DNA of 64,000 nucleotides. Origin: Clavulina sp. PMI_390 (Eukaryota; Basidiomycota; Agaricomycetes; Cantharellales; Hydnaceae). The position numbers were made by a program, and so were the translations under genes. Positions 24,118 through 37,400 of this stretch are shown here, piece after piece (position 1 is the first letter of the stretch; each line of letters opens with the position of its first letter). The stretch is from positions 1-64,000 of the forward strand of contig WIDE01000110.1 of NCBI GenBank assembly GCA_015039315.1, read 5' to 3'. The notes under the pieces were generated by a model. It ran no database searches and was not told the DNA's origin. It was given only the letters and a program-made list of their open reading frames with translations.

Positions 24118-27100
24118 ATGCATTTGGAAGTCAACGTGAGGCTAGTTCTATCGCCTAATCAAAAGATTATGCTAAAACATTGTCTACTTGTCGTCTTCTT
24201 AGAAAAAACTGTTCGCTCGATCAGATCGAGTAAAGTCGGTTGATTTCCATCCAACAGAGCCTTGGGTCCTTGCTGGTCTGTACAACGGCACCGTCCAGAT
24301 CTACAATCATGAGACTGGTGCAGTGATAAAGACATTCGAAGTTGCCGACGTCCCTGTCCGATGTGTCCACTTTGTTGCGCGGAAACAATGGTTCGTCGCG
24401 GGCTCTGACGATTTCCAGCTGCGAGCATTCAACTACAACACCCACGAGAAAGTTGCTGCATTCGAGGCCCATCCCGACTACATTCGATGCCTGACCGTCC
24501 ACCCCAGTCTCCCTCTTGTGCTTACTGGGAGTGACGATATGACCATCCGTGCTTGGGATTGGGAGAAGGGCTGGAAGTGTGTACAGGTACGACCACTTTT
24601 TCTATTCCGTTTTTGTGCTGTTTTTCACACTCAAGAACTATGCAGGTATACGAAGGTCATACCCACTTTATCATGGCACTCGCTATCAACCCCAAAGATG
24701 CCAACACATTCGCATCCGCATGCTTGGACCGTACCGTCAAAGTTTGGTCCTTCGGGTCCTCGCACCCCAACTTCACCCTTGACGCCCACGAAAAGGGCGT
24801 GAATTATGTCTCATACTATCACGGTGGTGAAAAGCCATACATGATCACCTCAGGAGATGATCGGTTCGTCTCGATGATCGTTTATCACTATCTACGCACT
24901 GCTAAAGTTTAGCTTTTGCTCTTAGCTTGGTGAAAGTTTGGGACTACCACTCAAAATCTGCTGTTCAGAGTCTTGAGGGACACACCGCAAACGCTTCGTT
25001 CGCCATCTTCCACCCTTCATTACCCGTTATCATCTCTGGTTCGGAGGATGGGCTCGTCAAGATATGGCATGCCAACACATACCGTCTAGAAAACACGATA
25101 AACTATGCTTTAGAGCGCGCCTGGTGCGTTTCGTCAAGAAAGGGGTCGAACGACGTTGCTCTGGGTTTCGATGATGGTCTCGTAGTCATCAAGGTGTGAC
25201 CTGCTCCTCTGTACCGTCCTATTTTCTTCTTTTGACTCAAACTTCCGTTAGCTTGGGAGAGAAGAACCAACGTTCAGCTTAGATCACGCTGGAAAACTCG
25301 TATACATCCAGGGCTCAGAGGTTCTTTCCGTGAATCTCCAAACTGCTCAAGGTACAGTTTTGCTAGCGGCAGGCCCACTTTCGGCTATACTGATCATTTT
25401 ACACTAGATGAGGAAGTTGTTGATGGCCAACGGCTAAGCCCCATGTCCAAAGAGCTCGGCGCCGTTGAAGTCTATGCTTCCACCATGATCCATTCTCCAA
25501 ACGGCCGTTTCGTTACCGTCTGTGGCGACGGCGAGTATGTCATTTACACGGCTCTTGCATGGCGCAACAAGGCTTTCGGAAACGGGACGTCGTTTGCCTG
25601 GGCTGGTGACAGCAACACGTACGCCGTCGTCGAAGGGAAAACCAAAATTCGCGTCTTCAAGAATTTCAAGGAGAAGACTGGCGCGGGTTGGACTGGGCTG
25701 AAGGGTGCGGGCAGCTGGGCAGTCAGCAATGTTTTCGGCGGTGTTCTTCTGGGTGCAGTCGGGCCTGGCTTTGTTGTCTTTTGGGACTGGGAGTCGGGCG
25801 AGATTGTGCGTCGGATGGAAGTGGATGCCAAGGAGGTGAGCTTAATCTGCGATTCTTTGGTTGCTTTAGCTAATTCGACCTTGCTTCATAAATTCTAGGT
25901 CATTTGGTCCTCTACGGGTACCCTCGTTGCCATCATCGCCGAAGATTCTTTCTACGTCCTAAGCTTCAGCCGCGACGCGTACAATGCGCGCCTCGAGAAG
26001 GGCGAGGAGATTACAGATGAAGGCGTAGAGGAAGCCTTTGACGTCATTGCCGAAATATCCGAGAAGTATGTCTCCAAATGCCCGCACCAGTCCTCAATAC
26101 TAAAAACGGCATCATTTGTCTAGGGTGAAGACCGCGAAATGGCTCGGGGAGTGCTTCATGTACACGACCGCTGGTAACAGGCTCAACTATCTTGTTGGCA
26201 CACAACCCCAGACCGTCAACACTTTCGAAACGTAAGTCATCAATCACTTCACCATTTGACCGCTCGACTAACCAATGCCTTGCAGTCCTATGTATCTCGT
26301 GGGGTACATGCCAACTCAAAATCGTGTCTATGTTGCCGATAAAGACATGAACCTGTACACATTCTCTCTGAGCGTCTCATACATTGACTACCAGAGTGCA
26401 GCTTTACGGGGTGATATGGAAGCCGCAAACGAAATTCTTCCATCGATCCCTACAGAGATGCGCAACAAACTCGCACGATTCCTTGATAGTCAAAGTAAGT
26501 AACCGTTGAATGTTGCACTGATTTGCTGCTCATCGTCTCTTCCCAAGACCTCAAGGAGCAGGCATTAGAGCTCACTACTGACCCCGATCACAAATTCGAG
26601 CTTGCCATTTCTCTCAATAACATCGAGTCAGCTCTTGATATCGCTCGGTCTACTCCCGCCCCTGAAAACGAGGCGAAGTGGAAGCTTGTTGGCGATCGTG
26701 CCCTAGCTACATGGAAGTTTGACCTTGCCAAGGAATGCTTTGACAATGCCGGCGATGTCTCTTCACTGTTCTTGCTACACTTGGCTACTGGTGATAAGAC
26801 AGCACTCGCACAATTGGCATTGACTGCAGGTTTGTCGTTCAATCTCCTTCTCCGTGGTTATTGAAACACAATGCATAACATTCCCCTTACAGAAACTAAG
26901 GGCCTCAATAATATTGCGCTGGCTTCATTACTGCAGCTTGGGAACCCTCAGGCGTGCGTTGATCTTCTCGTCAAGACCGATCGCATTCCCGAAGCCGCAA
27001 TGTTTGCACGGACGTACACACCGAGGTAAGCCAAGAGCCACGGCCACGGCGATCGCGCTCCTGGAGGCTAATTGTGATTCATTAGCGCCGTTCCCAAGAC

Positions 27101-27275
27101 TGTTGAAATCTGGAAGGAAGATCTCAAGTCGAAAAATCGGTCGAAGCTCGCCGAGACCATCGCAAATCCAGAGACGAACCCGGAAGTATTTGATGAGGGA
27201 TGGGAGGCGGCCCTGGAGAAGGAGGCTGCTGCTCTGAACCTGCATTCAGATGCATTGACCAACGGAGCTGCATGA
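24118..27275 (+). CDS. SEC27: COPI coatomer subunit beta'
   Basis: The ATG at 24118 starts MHLEVN; an intron then leads to [20 protein letters not shown], the start of the first WD40 propeller. Successive exons give [75 protein letters not shown] and [20 protein letters not shown], then the second propeller ([40 protein letters not shown]). The C-terminal alpha-solenoid has [20 protein letters not shown] and [13 protein letters not shown]. Length and order match beta'-COP, one of the Golgi-to-ER vesicle coat subunits that reads dilysine cargo tails. About ten introns are present. Stop TGA is at 27273-27275, after the short tail ALTNGAA. Confidence 0.96.
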
Positions 27276-29824
27276 TATTGTTATTAGTGTTGCTCGATGT
27301 GAGTGCCTTATCCGTCATGAGTGCTCGATCGGTCTTTGTTGTACTAACTGATATGTCGGCTTCGCGAAGCGTCTTCTCCGTTGCCGTACTTTACGATGCT
27401 GATAACCATTTGAATTCATGGCGCACAAGATTTTTCGGGCTGCCAACCCCGCCCACTCATTTTTCTCGTTCGCTCACACCATTAACTCTTGTTCGCCTTC
27501 CTTTCATCCTCGGCCAGGGAAGCCCTCACCTTGCGGGGTCTAAGATTCAAATGAGTGAGTCGTCCACCTGCACTTGACGCTTCGTTGTCACCCAACGCCG
27601 CAGTCAACTCCGCCGTTGCCGACGCGAGTTTGTTGCGCAATTGAAACCTCTACGTCAATCCCTACTTCAACAGTAGCCTGATAAGTTTTGCCTGGCGTCA
27701 TATGTTCCCCGATGCCGATGCCGATGCCGATGTCGCCTCGATCCTGAATGGCTTAGCAGGGCCCATGTGGCCTAGGTGGCATGCTAAGAGTTTCTTATTT
27801 TTATAACTTGACAGCTCCCGAGGTTCAGCATCTGCTCCAAGATCGATTGAAATGAGTTTCTGCGTATCTGGGAGGCGGTGCTGGACAGCCACGCACATCA
27901 TTTCATCTGTGGGAGGTGTATCACCCAACTCTGGCAACACTTTGGAGGACTGGAGGCCCACTGATCAATCACCACGCTGAAAACACATTCTCATCCTCAT
28001 TGAATACTGCAGGCTTGCCCCCCGTGCTGCATGTGATTTGAGAGTACACGGACAGCACCGAGTCAGGAACGCGCCAAGTGCTCTTGACCGCGCGCCTGCA
28101 CAAATGATGATTTTCGCCAGCGCCTTTTGAATCTGATGCCCGAGCTCGAAGCTCCGGGAAGAATTAGTGCTCACGATATTCCCTCTCTACTGCTGGCTCG
28201 GTGGCTCCTCCATGGCATGTTGCTTTCCCTAGCTCGATCTGGTTAGAATGGCTCAGGCACCAAGATTTCTTTTGAGTCTAATCTGCACAACTACCACTCA
28301 AGTTTCCATAACGATTAAACAGATCTCATCTGTACGCACTGGGCGTCAGAATACGCTCGGGATTTGTTGTTGTGCACGATTTGTAGCTCGAGGATGGTAT
28401 CCTTTCCGTCGGTTCTGACGTGGATGGTTGGTTGCTGGTGAGCTGAGAACCACCTCCGGCGCCGTATCTTTGTCTCAAACATACGCTGCGGCACCATCTC
28501 AACTTGATGTGACAGTTCACAACGATGGACTTGCTTTTTGCTCAGACTATCTCCGGCATTTTCACTCGTACCGCGCGACCTGGCCGAGGATGCCCGCGAT
28601 CCACACCTCGGGGGACAACCAGAACGGGTGCTGCGGACGACTGGTGAGATCCTTCGATGCCTTGTTGCTTCATCATTTTGGGAGATGATCTCGTTGACTG
28701 GTTGGAGCTTCGCCCCTCGTCAAGGATCAGAAAATGCACGGCGGCACAACACTCTCACTTTTTGGGTACCACAGTGGCGGGAAGTGATGTTCAGTCGCCA
28801 GCAACAGTCCAAAAAAATGATTGGAAATACCGCTGTTTTATCACCAATGACGCAGCCTGCCATTTGCACAATTTGAAATGTGGGCAAAAGGATCGAAGGG
28901 CGCGTGAATTCGACGACTGCTGGGAGGAGATGTGGGGGAGATCTGCAAACTTGAATGATACCATAGCCAGACCGTCGGTCAGCTCGGAGAGATGTGAAAA
29001 GATCGTCAGGACGTACCACCGGCCGGTGAGTGTCAATCCCGAGTATCCTCAGCTCGGGTCAGCAACCCCCATTCGGTGTTGGCTACGTTCTCCGGTCTGC
29101 GTGCCCAATCTGCTGGCTTGTGACAAGGCCGGTTCTGAGTCACCTCCCCTCGATCTATTCAGTTTTTGGGAGGCAGTGGAGGCGAGGGGGGACCGACCAC
29201 GTATCTATCCACGCCTCAGCGCGCGGTGGCAATAGGGATTCAAATGATACGGAGGTACCGTGATAGGGCGCAGGACTGTTCATCGTGGAGACTGTCAAGC
29301 CCACACGCGCGTAGTCGTAGCCCACTAAAATTGATGGGCTTCGTAGAGTGTGCTGGGGCTCAGTCGTAATATTAGCCGTGCTTCGTTGCGGAGAGCGCAC
29401 CTTGAGTGTCCTTTTAATTTCTGCCGAGACCGCGAATTGATTGTGATGTCCCGAAGAGGGAGAGACGATCGTGAATGGCACAAGTGAATAGTCACAGGTC
29501 GTGAATCAATAGCACAGAGCTGTATGCGAGGCTCGGGCTCCGGTGCCCGTCCATCCTAGTGGCAACACTGCTCCTCTGAATCCCAGGACACATAAGGGAT
29601 AGTAGGTATATAGATATAGGCGACGATAGCAGCTCGCCCGAGCTGAAACCTTTTTGCCCAACCAGCCCGAGCACCCTCTAGTCGCTGTCTCTCTCTCTCG
29701 TATTCTCCACCATCGTCTCGAAATTTCATACCCAGTTTCCTGCCTTTCTTCGGTCTGCCTACCCCCCCAGGATTAGCTATTACTGTTCAAAAACGCCACT
29801 GAGCAGCTCCAACACCCTTCGGTC
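27276..29824. other. Gene-poor 2.5-kb intergenic region
   Basis: Several open frames of up to 192 codons exist on both strands, but none shows a domain, a codon pattern like the neighbouring genes, or convincing splice joins. It holds a (GATGCC) repeat at 27711-27734 and, near 29690-29800, a C/T-rich stretch that probably precedes the transcript of the next gene. Confidence 0.5.
27711..27734 (+). repeat. (GATGCC)4 hexanucleotide repeat
   Basis: Three perfect GATGCC units and a fourth with one change (GATGTC) lie in the intergenic region. Confidence 0.85.
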
Positions 29825-32800
29825 ATGGAGATGTTCGAGTACGACTCGAGGATTGGCGCTGTCGCCGAGGCCACTATTCAACGGTGTCCAACTTGTGGCC
29901 ACCTCCTCTCAGCGGTACGTTGTCGCAACCTCGGGCTGGATTCATCAAGCCCGAAATCACTCGTGAGCCCACTCACACTGTATCTTTTCTTTTTACCAGG
30001 CCCAAGGACCAGACGCTCTCTGTATCCGGTGCGAGCCAGATCGAGAACCCGCCTCTGCACGACACGCTTCGCGCGCCTCCACGATCCCCCAACCTCATCT
30101 CCACCCCCCAGTTAGAACCTCCACAACCCCATCATCTACCTCGGCCTTATTCGACTCAATATCCTCAATAGCTTCATCTCGCCCACCCAGCTTTATGGAT
30201 TCCGCTTCAGAGGCAGAGCCTGACACCGAGGAGCTCGAGGATCACGCCGAGCTTCAGGCTCGCATCCACGAGCTCGAGGCTCTCTTACAACAAGCAGAGC
30301 AAACGCTTGCTCCTGAGGAGTTTGCTATCTTCCAGAACGAAAAGTTCTCTTCCATCTCTGTGATAACGCCCTCGGGTGAACAACTCCTGTCATCGTCCGA
30401 CTCGATGAGCTCGGATGGAGATGCATACTCAGACATCTCCCCAGATGAAGATAAGACCATGGAAATGTGGTCTTCCGAACCCCTGGAGCAGCCATCTGGT
30501 CTTCTCTTCTCAGTAACCCCATCTGCAATTCCATCTCTCCCAGCACAGTCTATCCAGGTGCCCGAAGCCCGATCCCTCGAAGACTTGCACGACCCCATTA
30601 TACCCAAAGATGACCTGAGCTATGAGCCGCCAGAAGAAGTTGTCTCTCACATGTTTGTACTCCACTTTATTTCCTTTCAGCCCATGTGTCCTAATATCCC
30701 TTTCTGCAGAATCGATACCTATTGCGCTCATGCAGCCGTGTTCAACTTTTACAAACCTGTATACCTCTTCAGAAGTCAACTGCAACACGCTCGGGCACTC
30801 GGACTTTCCACTTCGCATCCTGATGCTCCCCATCCCCTCCTGATGAACACTGTATACCTGCTTGGCACTCACTTCTCTCATCGACGTCAGTCAGAGTATG
30901 ACGCTGCTCGAGATGGCGCGCTCTGCTTCACTCGGCTTGAAGAGCTCTTCTTAGCGCGCTCGATGAGACTCGCCAACGAACAGTCGAGCATTGAGGGTGG
31001 CGATCGTGCCCTAGACTTTTGCATGGCGCTCTGCAACCTTGCTCGCTTCTTCATGTACACAAAACGTTTCGATTTGGGCATACAGTTCACCAATTGTGCG
31101 TACCCTCCCTCCTTTTTGCATATGTTCTGATTCCACTCGTTGAGCCTAGCTAATGCAACTACTTGCGTATTGTTATAGCTTCCATGGCGTTTGCAGTTGG
31201 TTGCGGGCTCCATCAGATCGACGTTCGACCAATGGTCGCATCGTCTCCGATATTTGCTTCGCATGCTTCGTCACCACTCTCACCAACTCCAACGCTACCA
31301 CCCCCTCGGTCCGAGCAGGACGTCATCAACAGGATACGGTTGTGGCACTCGGTGTTCATCGTACGTGGATCCTCTCGATCGCTCCCTCTTCATTCCTTTT
31401 GGACCATTTGTGGTGTGCTTTTTGCGCGATAATTCTCGTGATGCGCGTTGGCGCCCATGACTGGCCACTTCTCTCTGGTCATTCGCGCCCGAACGTCGAT
31501 CCTTGGTTCAAATTATGAGACTTTTCCTTTGACACTTCCTTGGCCCGTCCCGGGATTTACGATTGGCTCGCCTCCAGTTTTTTCATCTTTCTCGTTATGA
31601 ATTTCATTTTCCACGAGCGAGCGCTGACATCCCCGATGATCTCCTTCCCCTCCCTGCACGTTTTTTCTATTGGTGCTGTGACTCGGTTGTGACTTTGCCG
31701 CTCCGTAATGATCAACACCCCCCACACACCGAAATCATTTATTCACTCAAAAACTCCTTCGGACAAACTTCCACTGACGACGCTCGCCATACCCACCGCC
31801 TTAACCGATGAACTTGCCTCCCGTCACTTTCTCATGGATCGAACCCCCCGCGGCACATGTGTTTCCCGACTGGTGTCGGTGATTGGGGTCGCTCCTCCTC
31901 TGGCCGAATGTCAAACTCATTTATATGCCTCGGCTAAAGGTCGAGCGCGGTGCATCTTCAACGAGTGGACTGGCGCCGCATCTTGCCGACGAGGTATGTA
32001 GTCCATCATCAAGCCCGTCAAAAAAAGCCATCGCTGACGTGACTGATGCATTCGGTGGTGCTCACTCCTATAGGATATCCTAACTCCATGGCCTACACGA
32101 TCGTTGACCCTAGGGCCGCGAATTGATGAAATGCGCCACCACATCAGCCTCGTTGAACGTGGATTGCCTCTGGAGATACCATTTTGTCCAGGCTCATTCC
32201 CTGCATTGGTGTTGCCGTCACAGACAGAATCCCTTTTCTCGACAACAGGAAAGTACACCGCTGCCCGAGTTATTGCAGGAGATACATCCCTCTCGCTCCG
32301 GACTAAAGGGATGGCTTTCCTGGAGCGCGCAACATACTTGGCGGTCAGGACAAGTGCAGGAGATTTCTCCTCGCATTCACCGTCTAATAGCGCCACTGCC
32401 GACGGTCCTGCGATCCCAGGCAACGAAATGATGCGTCCTCCCGCATCAATAGGAGATTGCGCTCCTATTGATACTTCGCGACTAAGGAACGACTTCTTCC
32501 AAAAGTTCAACGACCTTGACCTTGCTCTGAACACATTCCACGAGTCACTTCCTCCTCTGCGACCGGAAGACTTCTCTACAGAGGTGTCAACTGGTCCCAA
32601 AGTGGGAGCGGATTGTGGATGTGATATTGACTCAAGTGAGGAAGAGTTTTATGATATGGAAGGCGGATGGGCTCCGATCCGATCAGCACGAACACACTCA
32701 CTGGTTGCCACAAACCTGCTGGTGCTGGGAGCCACTATTCAACTGCACTCCATTCTGTCCGAGTCCCGACCTGAAAGCCACGAGGCTATGCTGCGAGCAG

Positions 32801-33521
32801 CCATGCGTGTCTGTGAGCTTACGGCCATCATCAGCCAGCAAAACCCTCGAAATATCATCCTGGGTGGCACGGTAAGCAGCTATTCCAAATAGCTTCTGGG
32901 CTTGGGGTGTGTGTGACTCATCTCTATCTTTTTAACTTGCATCAATCTGGCATATACGCACACAGCTTTCTATGTTTATTTCGGGGAGAGTCATCATCCG
33001 AGAGTTCCAGCATGTACACGATCCAACACTGTCACGGGGGAGTCCAGTCTCCCACAACCATGAGCCCCAGGTACTCGAGCACATGCTCGATGCTTTCCGT
33101 GCTATGATGCAAGGCTATAGACGAATCCTCGATTTCTACGAGGTCATTAGTAAGTCTAGTTTGTTTTTATAATTTGTTTGGGGTTTCGCTTTGGTTCTTC
33201 GTCCCTTTTTCGTTGTTTCATTGTCCCTTTCTGGTGACTCTGATCTGTCTCGACGGGGGGCCCGGTGGGGACCGTCGTGGATCTCAGTGCGCCTTCTTCC
33301 CACCTGATGCACGTCGAAAACGGGGATTCACGCTCCGCCCATTCGGTGTTCAGTGGGTCACCAGTTGTTGGATCTGGTGTTCCCATGGTGGCTGCCTTCC
33401 CAAACCTTTTTTTTTTTCTTTCAATCCATCGATCGTGTCTGCAGCGCCCAACGGGCATAGCGTAGCCCCCCTATCAGGCCGAACTACCACCAGCCCTGGT
33501 GCGGTCTCCTGTAGTGGGTAG
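29825..33521 (+). CDS. Fungal MHR-domain regulator with an N-terminal CxxC...CxxC zinc motif
   Basis: The ATG at 29825 begins MEMFEYDSRIGAVAEATIQR. Exon 1 ends in CPTCGHLLSA and exon 2 resumes AQGPDALCIRCEPD, making C-x2-C-x13-C-x2-C, a zinc-ribbon-like pair rather than a six-Cys cluster. A coiled coil (LQARIHELEALLQQAEQTL) follows. The middle-homology domain has FNFYKPVYLFRSQLQHARAL, HPLLMNTVYLLGTHFS, LARSMRLANEQSSI, AFAVGCGLHQIDVR, IRLWHSVFI, SGLAPHLADE joined to DILTPWPTRS, then a long helical exon (32104 on) and FRAMMQGYRRILDFYEV near 33130. These are features of the fungal_TF_MHR family. The 3' end is uncertain: a long final intron (33150 to about 33443) would lead to a Ser/Thr-rich tail stopping at 33521, while read-through stops near 33172. 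Exons between 31363 and 31920 are only partly resolved. Its role is probably transcriptional regulation, with no target known. Confidence 0.7.
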
Positions 33522-34442
33522 TCGCCCGAAGCTTGACTCCTGAGTCATCGTGCGACTCGGCGGCATCGATCGAATCAAAACCCGATGGATTGGACACCAT
33601 CTTTTGTTCAGTGCACGCGTACCTGACCATGCTTTCGCCTCGTGTTCACCTATTGACCCGTTCCACAAGTCGTGCTCGCCTCACTCCCCTGGCTTCATTC
33701 CACAGATGTATATCCCGATTCCCTGGTTGCAGACCTAGAGAAGCTCGGCCTGCGTCTCTAAAATTCGATTACCCCCCACCATTACCGCGCACTTCATCTG
33801 TATTCGATTCGATCTCATAGCATTATCCACCCGGTCGGTACATTATGGCAATGTTTCCGATACGGTAACACATAATTCCCCCCTCATTCACTCTCTTTGG
33901 TTTTCGCAAGCTCTTCTCCTTGCCTGGTGCATGCATGCCACACTCCTGCGTTTTCCATTGGTGTCACTGTGTATTTCAGGTTTGCTCTATCGGCGGACCG
34001 AGTCAACATGATACTAGCTACATAATATTTTCTACCTTACGATGACGACCCCCGAACATGGTTGGTTTACCTTTGGTGGTGCATCACGTTCTCGTCATAA
34101 TCAGATCTCTAGGGTAAAAAGAGATGACGCAAATTAGGCATAGTAGCGATAGCTTTTAGGCTGTCAATGAGTCAGATACGATACCCTCCTGACGAACTGC
34201 GTCGAGGACATAATAAAGATAATTTTTTGGCATAAAGGGTTCGATGAGGCTTATGCAGTTCGTGGAGAAAATTGCGAACGGGACGGACTCTCCATTTGGA
34301 TCGCGACCCATATTCTGTTTGCTCAACAACACGTGACTAAGCCCTCTCTCCCAAAACACTCTAACGACGAACGACGCTGAGGCCGCTGGCGCAACGTCCT
34401 ACCCCTGCAGCAGGGTCTCCCTGAAGAGCGCACGACGACGAT
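33522..34442. other. Intergenic, no gene seen
   Basis: C/T-rich spacer between the MHR gene and the CUE/CCCH/Smr gene. No supported coding segment. Confidence 0.45.
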
Positions 34443-37400
34443 ATGTCGAGCGATTTACAGACGCCTACAGCGTCGACAAAGTTTCCCCACACACGCGCTT
34501 GTCTGGCAGCGCTCGGGCGAGAGCACGGTCTCCACGCGAAATCAGGTTCTACGGGCGCAAAGCCCTCCTCTGACACCTCCGACTCGGAGCCAGACAGCGA
34601 TGGTAGAGATGGTGATGTAGCAGGCACCGAAGCGCTCACCGCGCAGGTTATTCAGCTGCTCGATGATGATGATGAGGAAGGCGTCAAGGACCTTCTCAAG
34701 ACTTTCTACGGTATTCAAGATGAAGCAGTAAGTGCTGCTAATCGTTACTAGATCTCTGCAGTCTTTCCTGATCGATCGTATAGACCCTAGAGCAAACTGT
34801 ACTGGAGCTTATGCATAAACGAACCGATGATCTAGCCAACGTTAGTATTCCCCCGCGCGCCACTCTTCCTCGCAACGTTATCTCGGGATTCACCCGCTCA
34901 TCCTCCTACTCAACATCGTCAGGTACCGTTCCTGTTTCTGACGCCTATTAAGCGTCCTTCGCGTCCCACGTCGAGGAATTCATTCCACTCGTATCGAGGC
35001 TCACGGCCTGGGACACCAGTTTTTGCGCCGTCATCTCCCTTGGCCCAAACTTTCCGCCGCCCCTCGACGCCTCTCGCCAACCCTGGGACTATTGGAGCTG
35101 GCTACCCCAGCTCATCGCCCTCGTCATCCCCTGTCCCAGCCCACGCTACCGCGCAGCCCCCAATCGGCTCCAACACGAGCCCGTCGTCATCCCCGCGCTT
35201 CCTCAATGCCAAAGCGACCGAGTTCCGTCCCAACCTCGCCCGCTCTCTTTCATCGAGCTCCATCGCACGAACTCATAGCCCTAGCCCTGGCGCACCAGAG
35301 CTTTGGGCCCATAATCACATTCCGAGCCCTACACTTTCCTCGGCGTCGTTGGGTGTCGGCCGAGGCTCATCGAACCTTGCTATTGCTGCTCCTCTCCTTC
35401 CAGATCGTAGCTACTCGCCTTCACAGGCGCTTTCTGATATGGGCGACGATGGACCTCTCGAGCTAGGCGCCATTGGGACTCGCACGCCGCCCATTCTCAT
35501 CCGACATGGACCAGATGGCGGCATACCCAACGGTCGCGTGGCGCGTCCCTTCGATGATGAAGATGACGAAGATCCCTTCTCACCATTCGTCATCAAAAAG
35601 CTTGCCCCCACTGTTCAGGATGCATACACGTCTGTGGGCCGAATGCAGCCTGCTGACGAAGGTCAATGGTCGGACCAATCATCCCCTCCTTCCAACTCCA
35701 ATGCTTACGACGTTTCGCTGCCTCCTCATATGGCGAGATCATACTCGAATATGAGTGACGGAGAGTACTTTTCGGATGCAGGGAATCCTAACTTGCAGCG
35801 TCATATGCGACCGAGCTTCTTTGCTCGTACTGATTCGAACACCTCTCTCCCTGGTGTTAGCATGGGCAATGCCCCGATGAATATGAGCGATGCTGCCGCT
35901 GACGTCGTCTTTGCGGAGCAGGATATGACTCCTTTCGAGGTGCTCTCGTCAGTGTTCGGCTCCTCGGTTTCGCCCACGCTTCTTGAAGAGGCGCTGCAGA
36001 ACAGTGGCTACGATTTCGATAGTGCGATGGCATGGCTCGTTGACCAGGCTTTGCCTCCTCCACCGCCCGGACTACTGCAGCACAGCATGCCTTCTGTGCA
36101 ACAGCGAGGTGGTGTGATGGCTGTTGGGAGAGAAAACACTTACTCAGCTGGTCGACTCGGGAACAATCCCAATGGCAGAAACAATGGTCGATTTGGAGCC
36201 GCTCCCAAGAACGTCGGTAATAGAGTGTGTCGGTACTTCCTTCAGGGGGAATGCCGCCGGTCCGATTGTCGATTCAGGTAAGCACACTCAGTTCCAACAA
36301 GCTTCGATGGAGCTCGACCCCTATCTTTCCAACTTTGCTCTTTTGGGCCACGATAAACTACCCACGTACTGACTACACACAAACGTGTGATCTCTATTTA
36401 ATCTATGTAGTCATGACATCGATCGTGCACTCTGCCGATTCTGGCTACGGGGTCAATGTGCCAAAGGCGAGAACTGCGAGTTCCTCCATAATCTTCCTCA
36501 AAATATCGACGTACAGGGCATGAGCTCCGCAATGAGCCACATGGACCTCCAGGACGACCCCTTCGAATCGGATCGCGTGGCCCGCAATGACTTCCCAACA
36601 CTGGGTCAGATAGATAGAGGGAATGGGCGTAAACACATGGCTCCTGATCCCACTCGAACTCGCTGGGCAAACGCCGTGAAGAAGGCCCCTGCACCAGCAG
36701 CGAAGATCTCCCAGGATGCTTCTGGAGTGGTCCGTCCCGCTAATGGTCTTTCACGCCAGTCTCCTCGAATCCGCCTGCGACCCCCATCGTTGCTACCTAC
36801 GCTTCCCACTGGAGAGTCCATCAGCAAACTCTACATGGCGTACCGAGCCAAAGCCCTTGAACTAGGGGCTGCGCGCAACGCATGCTTGAGCAAGGCCGCC
36901 GAGGCGTGGCGCCGGGGTGATGGTGCAGCAGCCAAGCGCCACTCCCGCGAGGCCCACGATCTCAATACCAAGATGGGGATGGAGACGGGCCAGGCGGCGG
37001 CCAAGCTCGTGCGTGAGCGTGCCCATGTCGCGGTCGAGGCCGTTCGTGCGCGTGATCCCAACTGGAGCGATGATCCTCGCGATCGCATTGAGCGAGGGCA
37101 GATCCGAGGCAACAAGCTTGGTGTTTGCCTTGGGGTCGCGAGGACTGCGGTTGGTTCCGAGAAGAGGCTCACACCAGAGGAACGCACAGAGTGCATGCTT
37201 GATCTGCATGGCTTGCATTCCGGCGAAGCTGTTGAAGTTGTTGAAGATTTCTTGGTCGCTGTGAGTTTCTTGTCATCTTCTCCCGTGCCTCGCTTGTGTT
37301 TTAGGATGCTCAACCGCCTGACCTACTTTCTAGCTTGAGTTTGAGCGCTTCTTCGGCCTTGCGTACCTCTTGATCGGCGAGGAGAAGCACACTGGTACTC

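Noticed and set aside
23284..24123. 279-codon minus-strand open frame
   Set aside because: It overlaps the BUR1 N-terminal coding exon in another frame. The BUR1 frame leads directly into the kinase domain, so this is a shadow of low-complexity coding sequence.
28657..29235. 192-codon plus-strand open frame in the long spacer
   Set aside because: No domain, unusual composition for a gene in this region, and several competing frames of similar length on both strands.
31917..32600. 227-codon minus-strand open frame
   Set aside because: It is antisense to a well supported exon of the MHR-domain gene (helical segment joined to DILTPWP).
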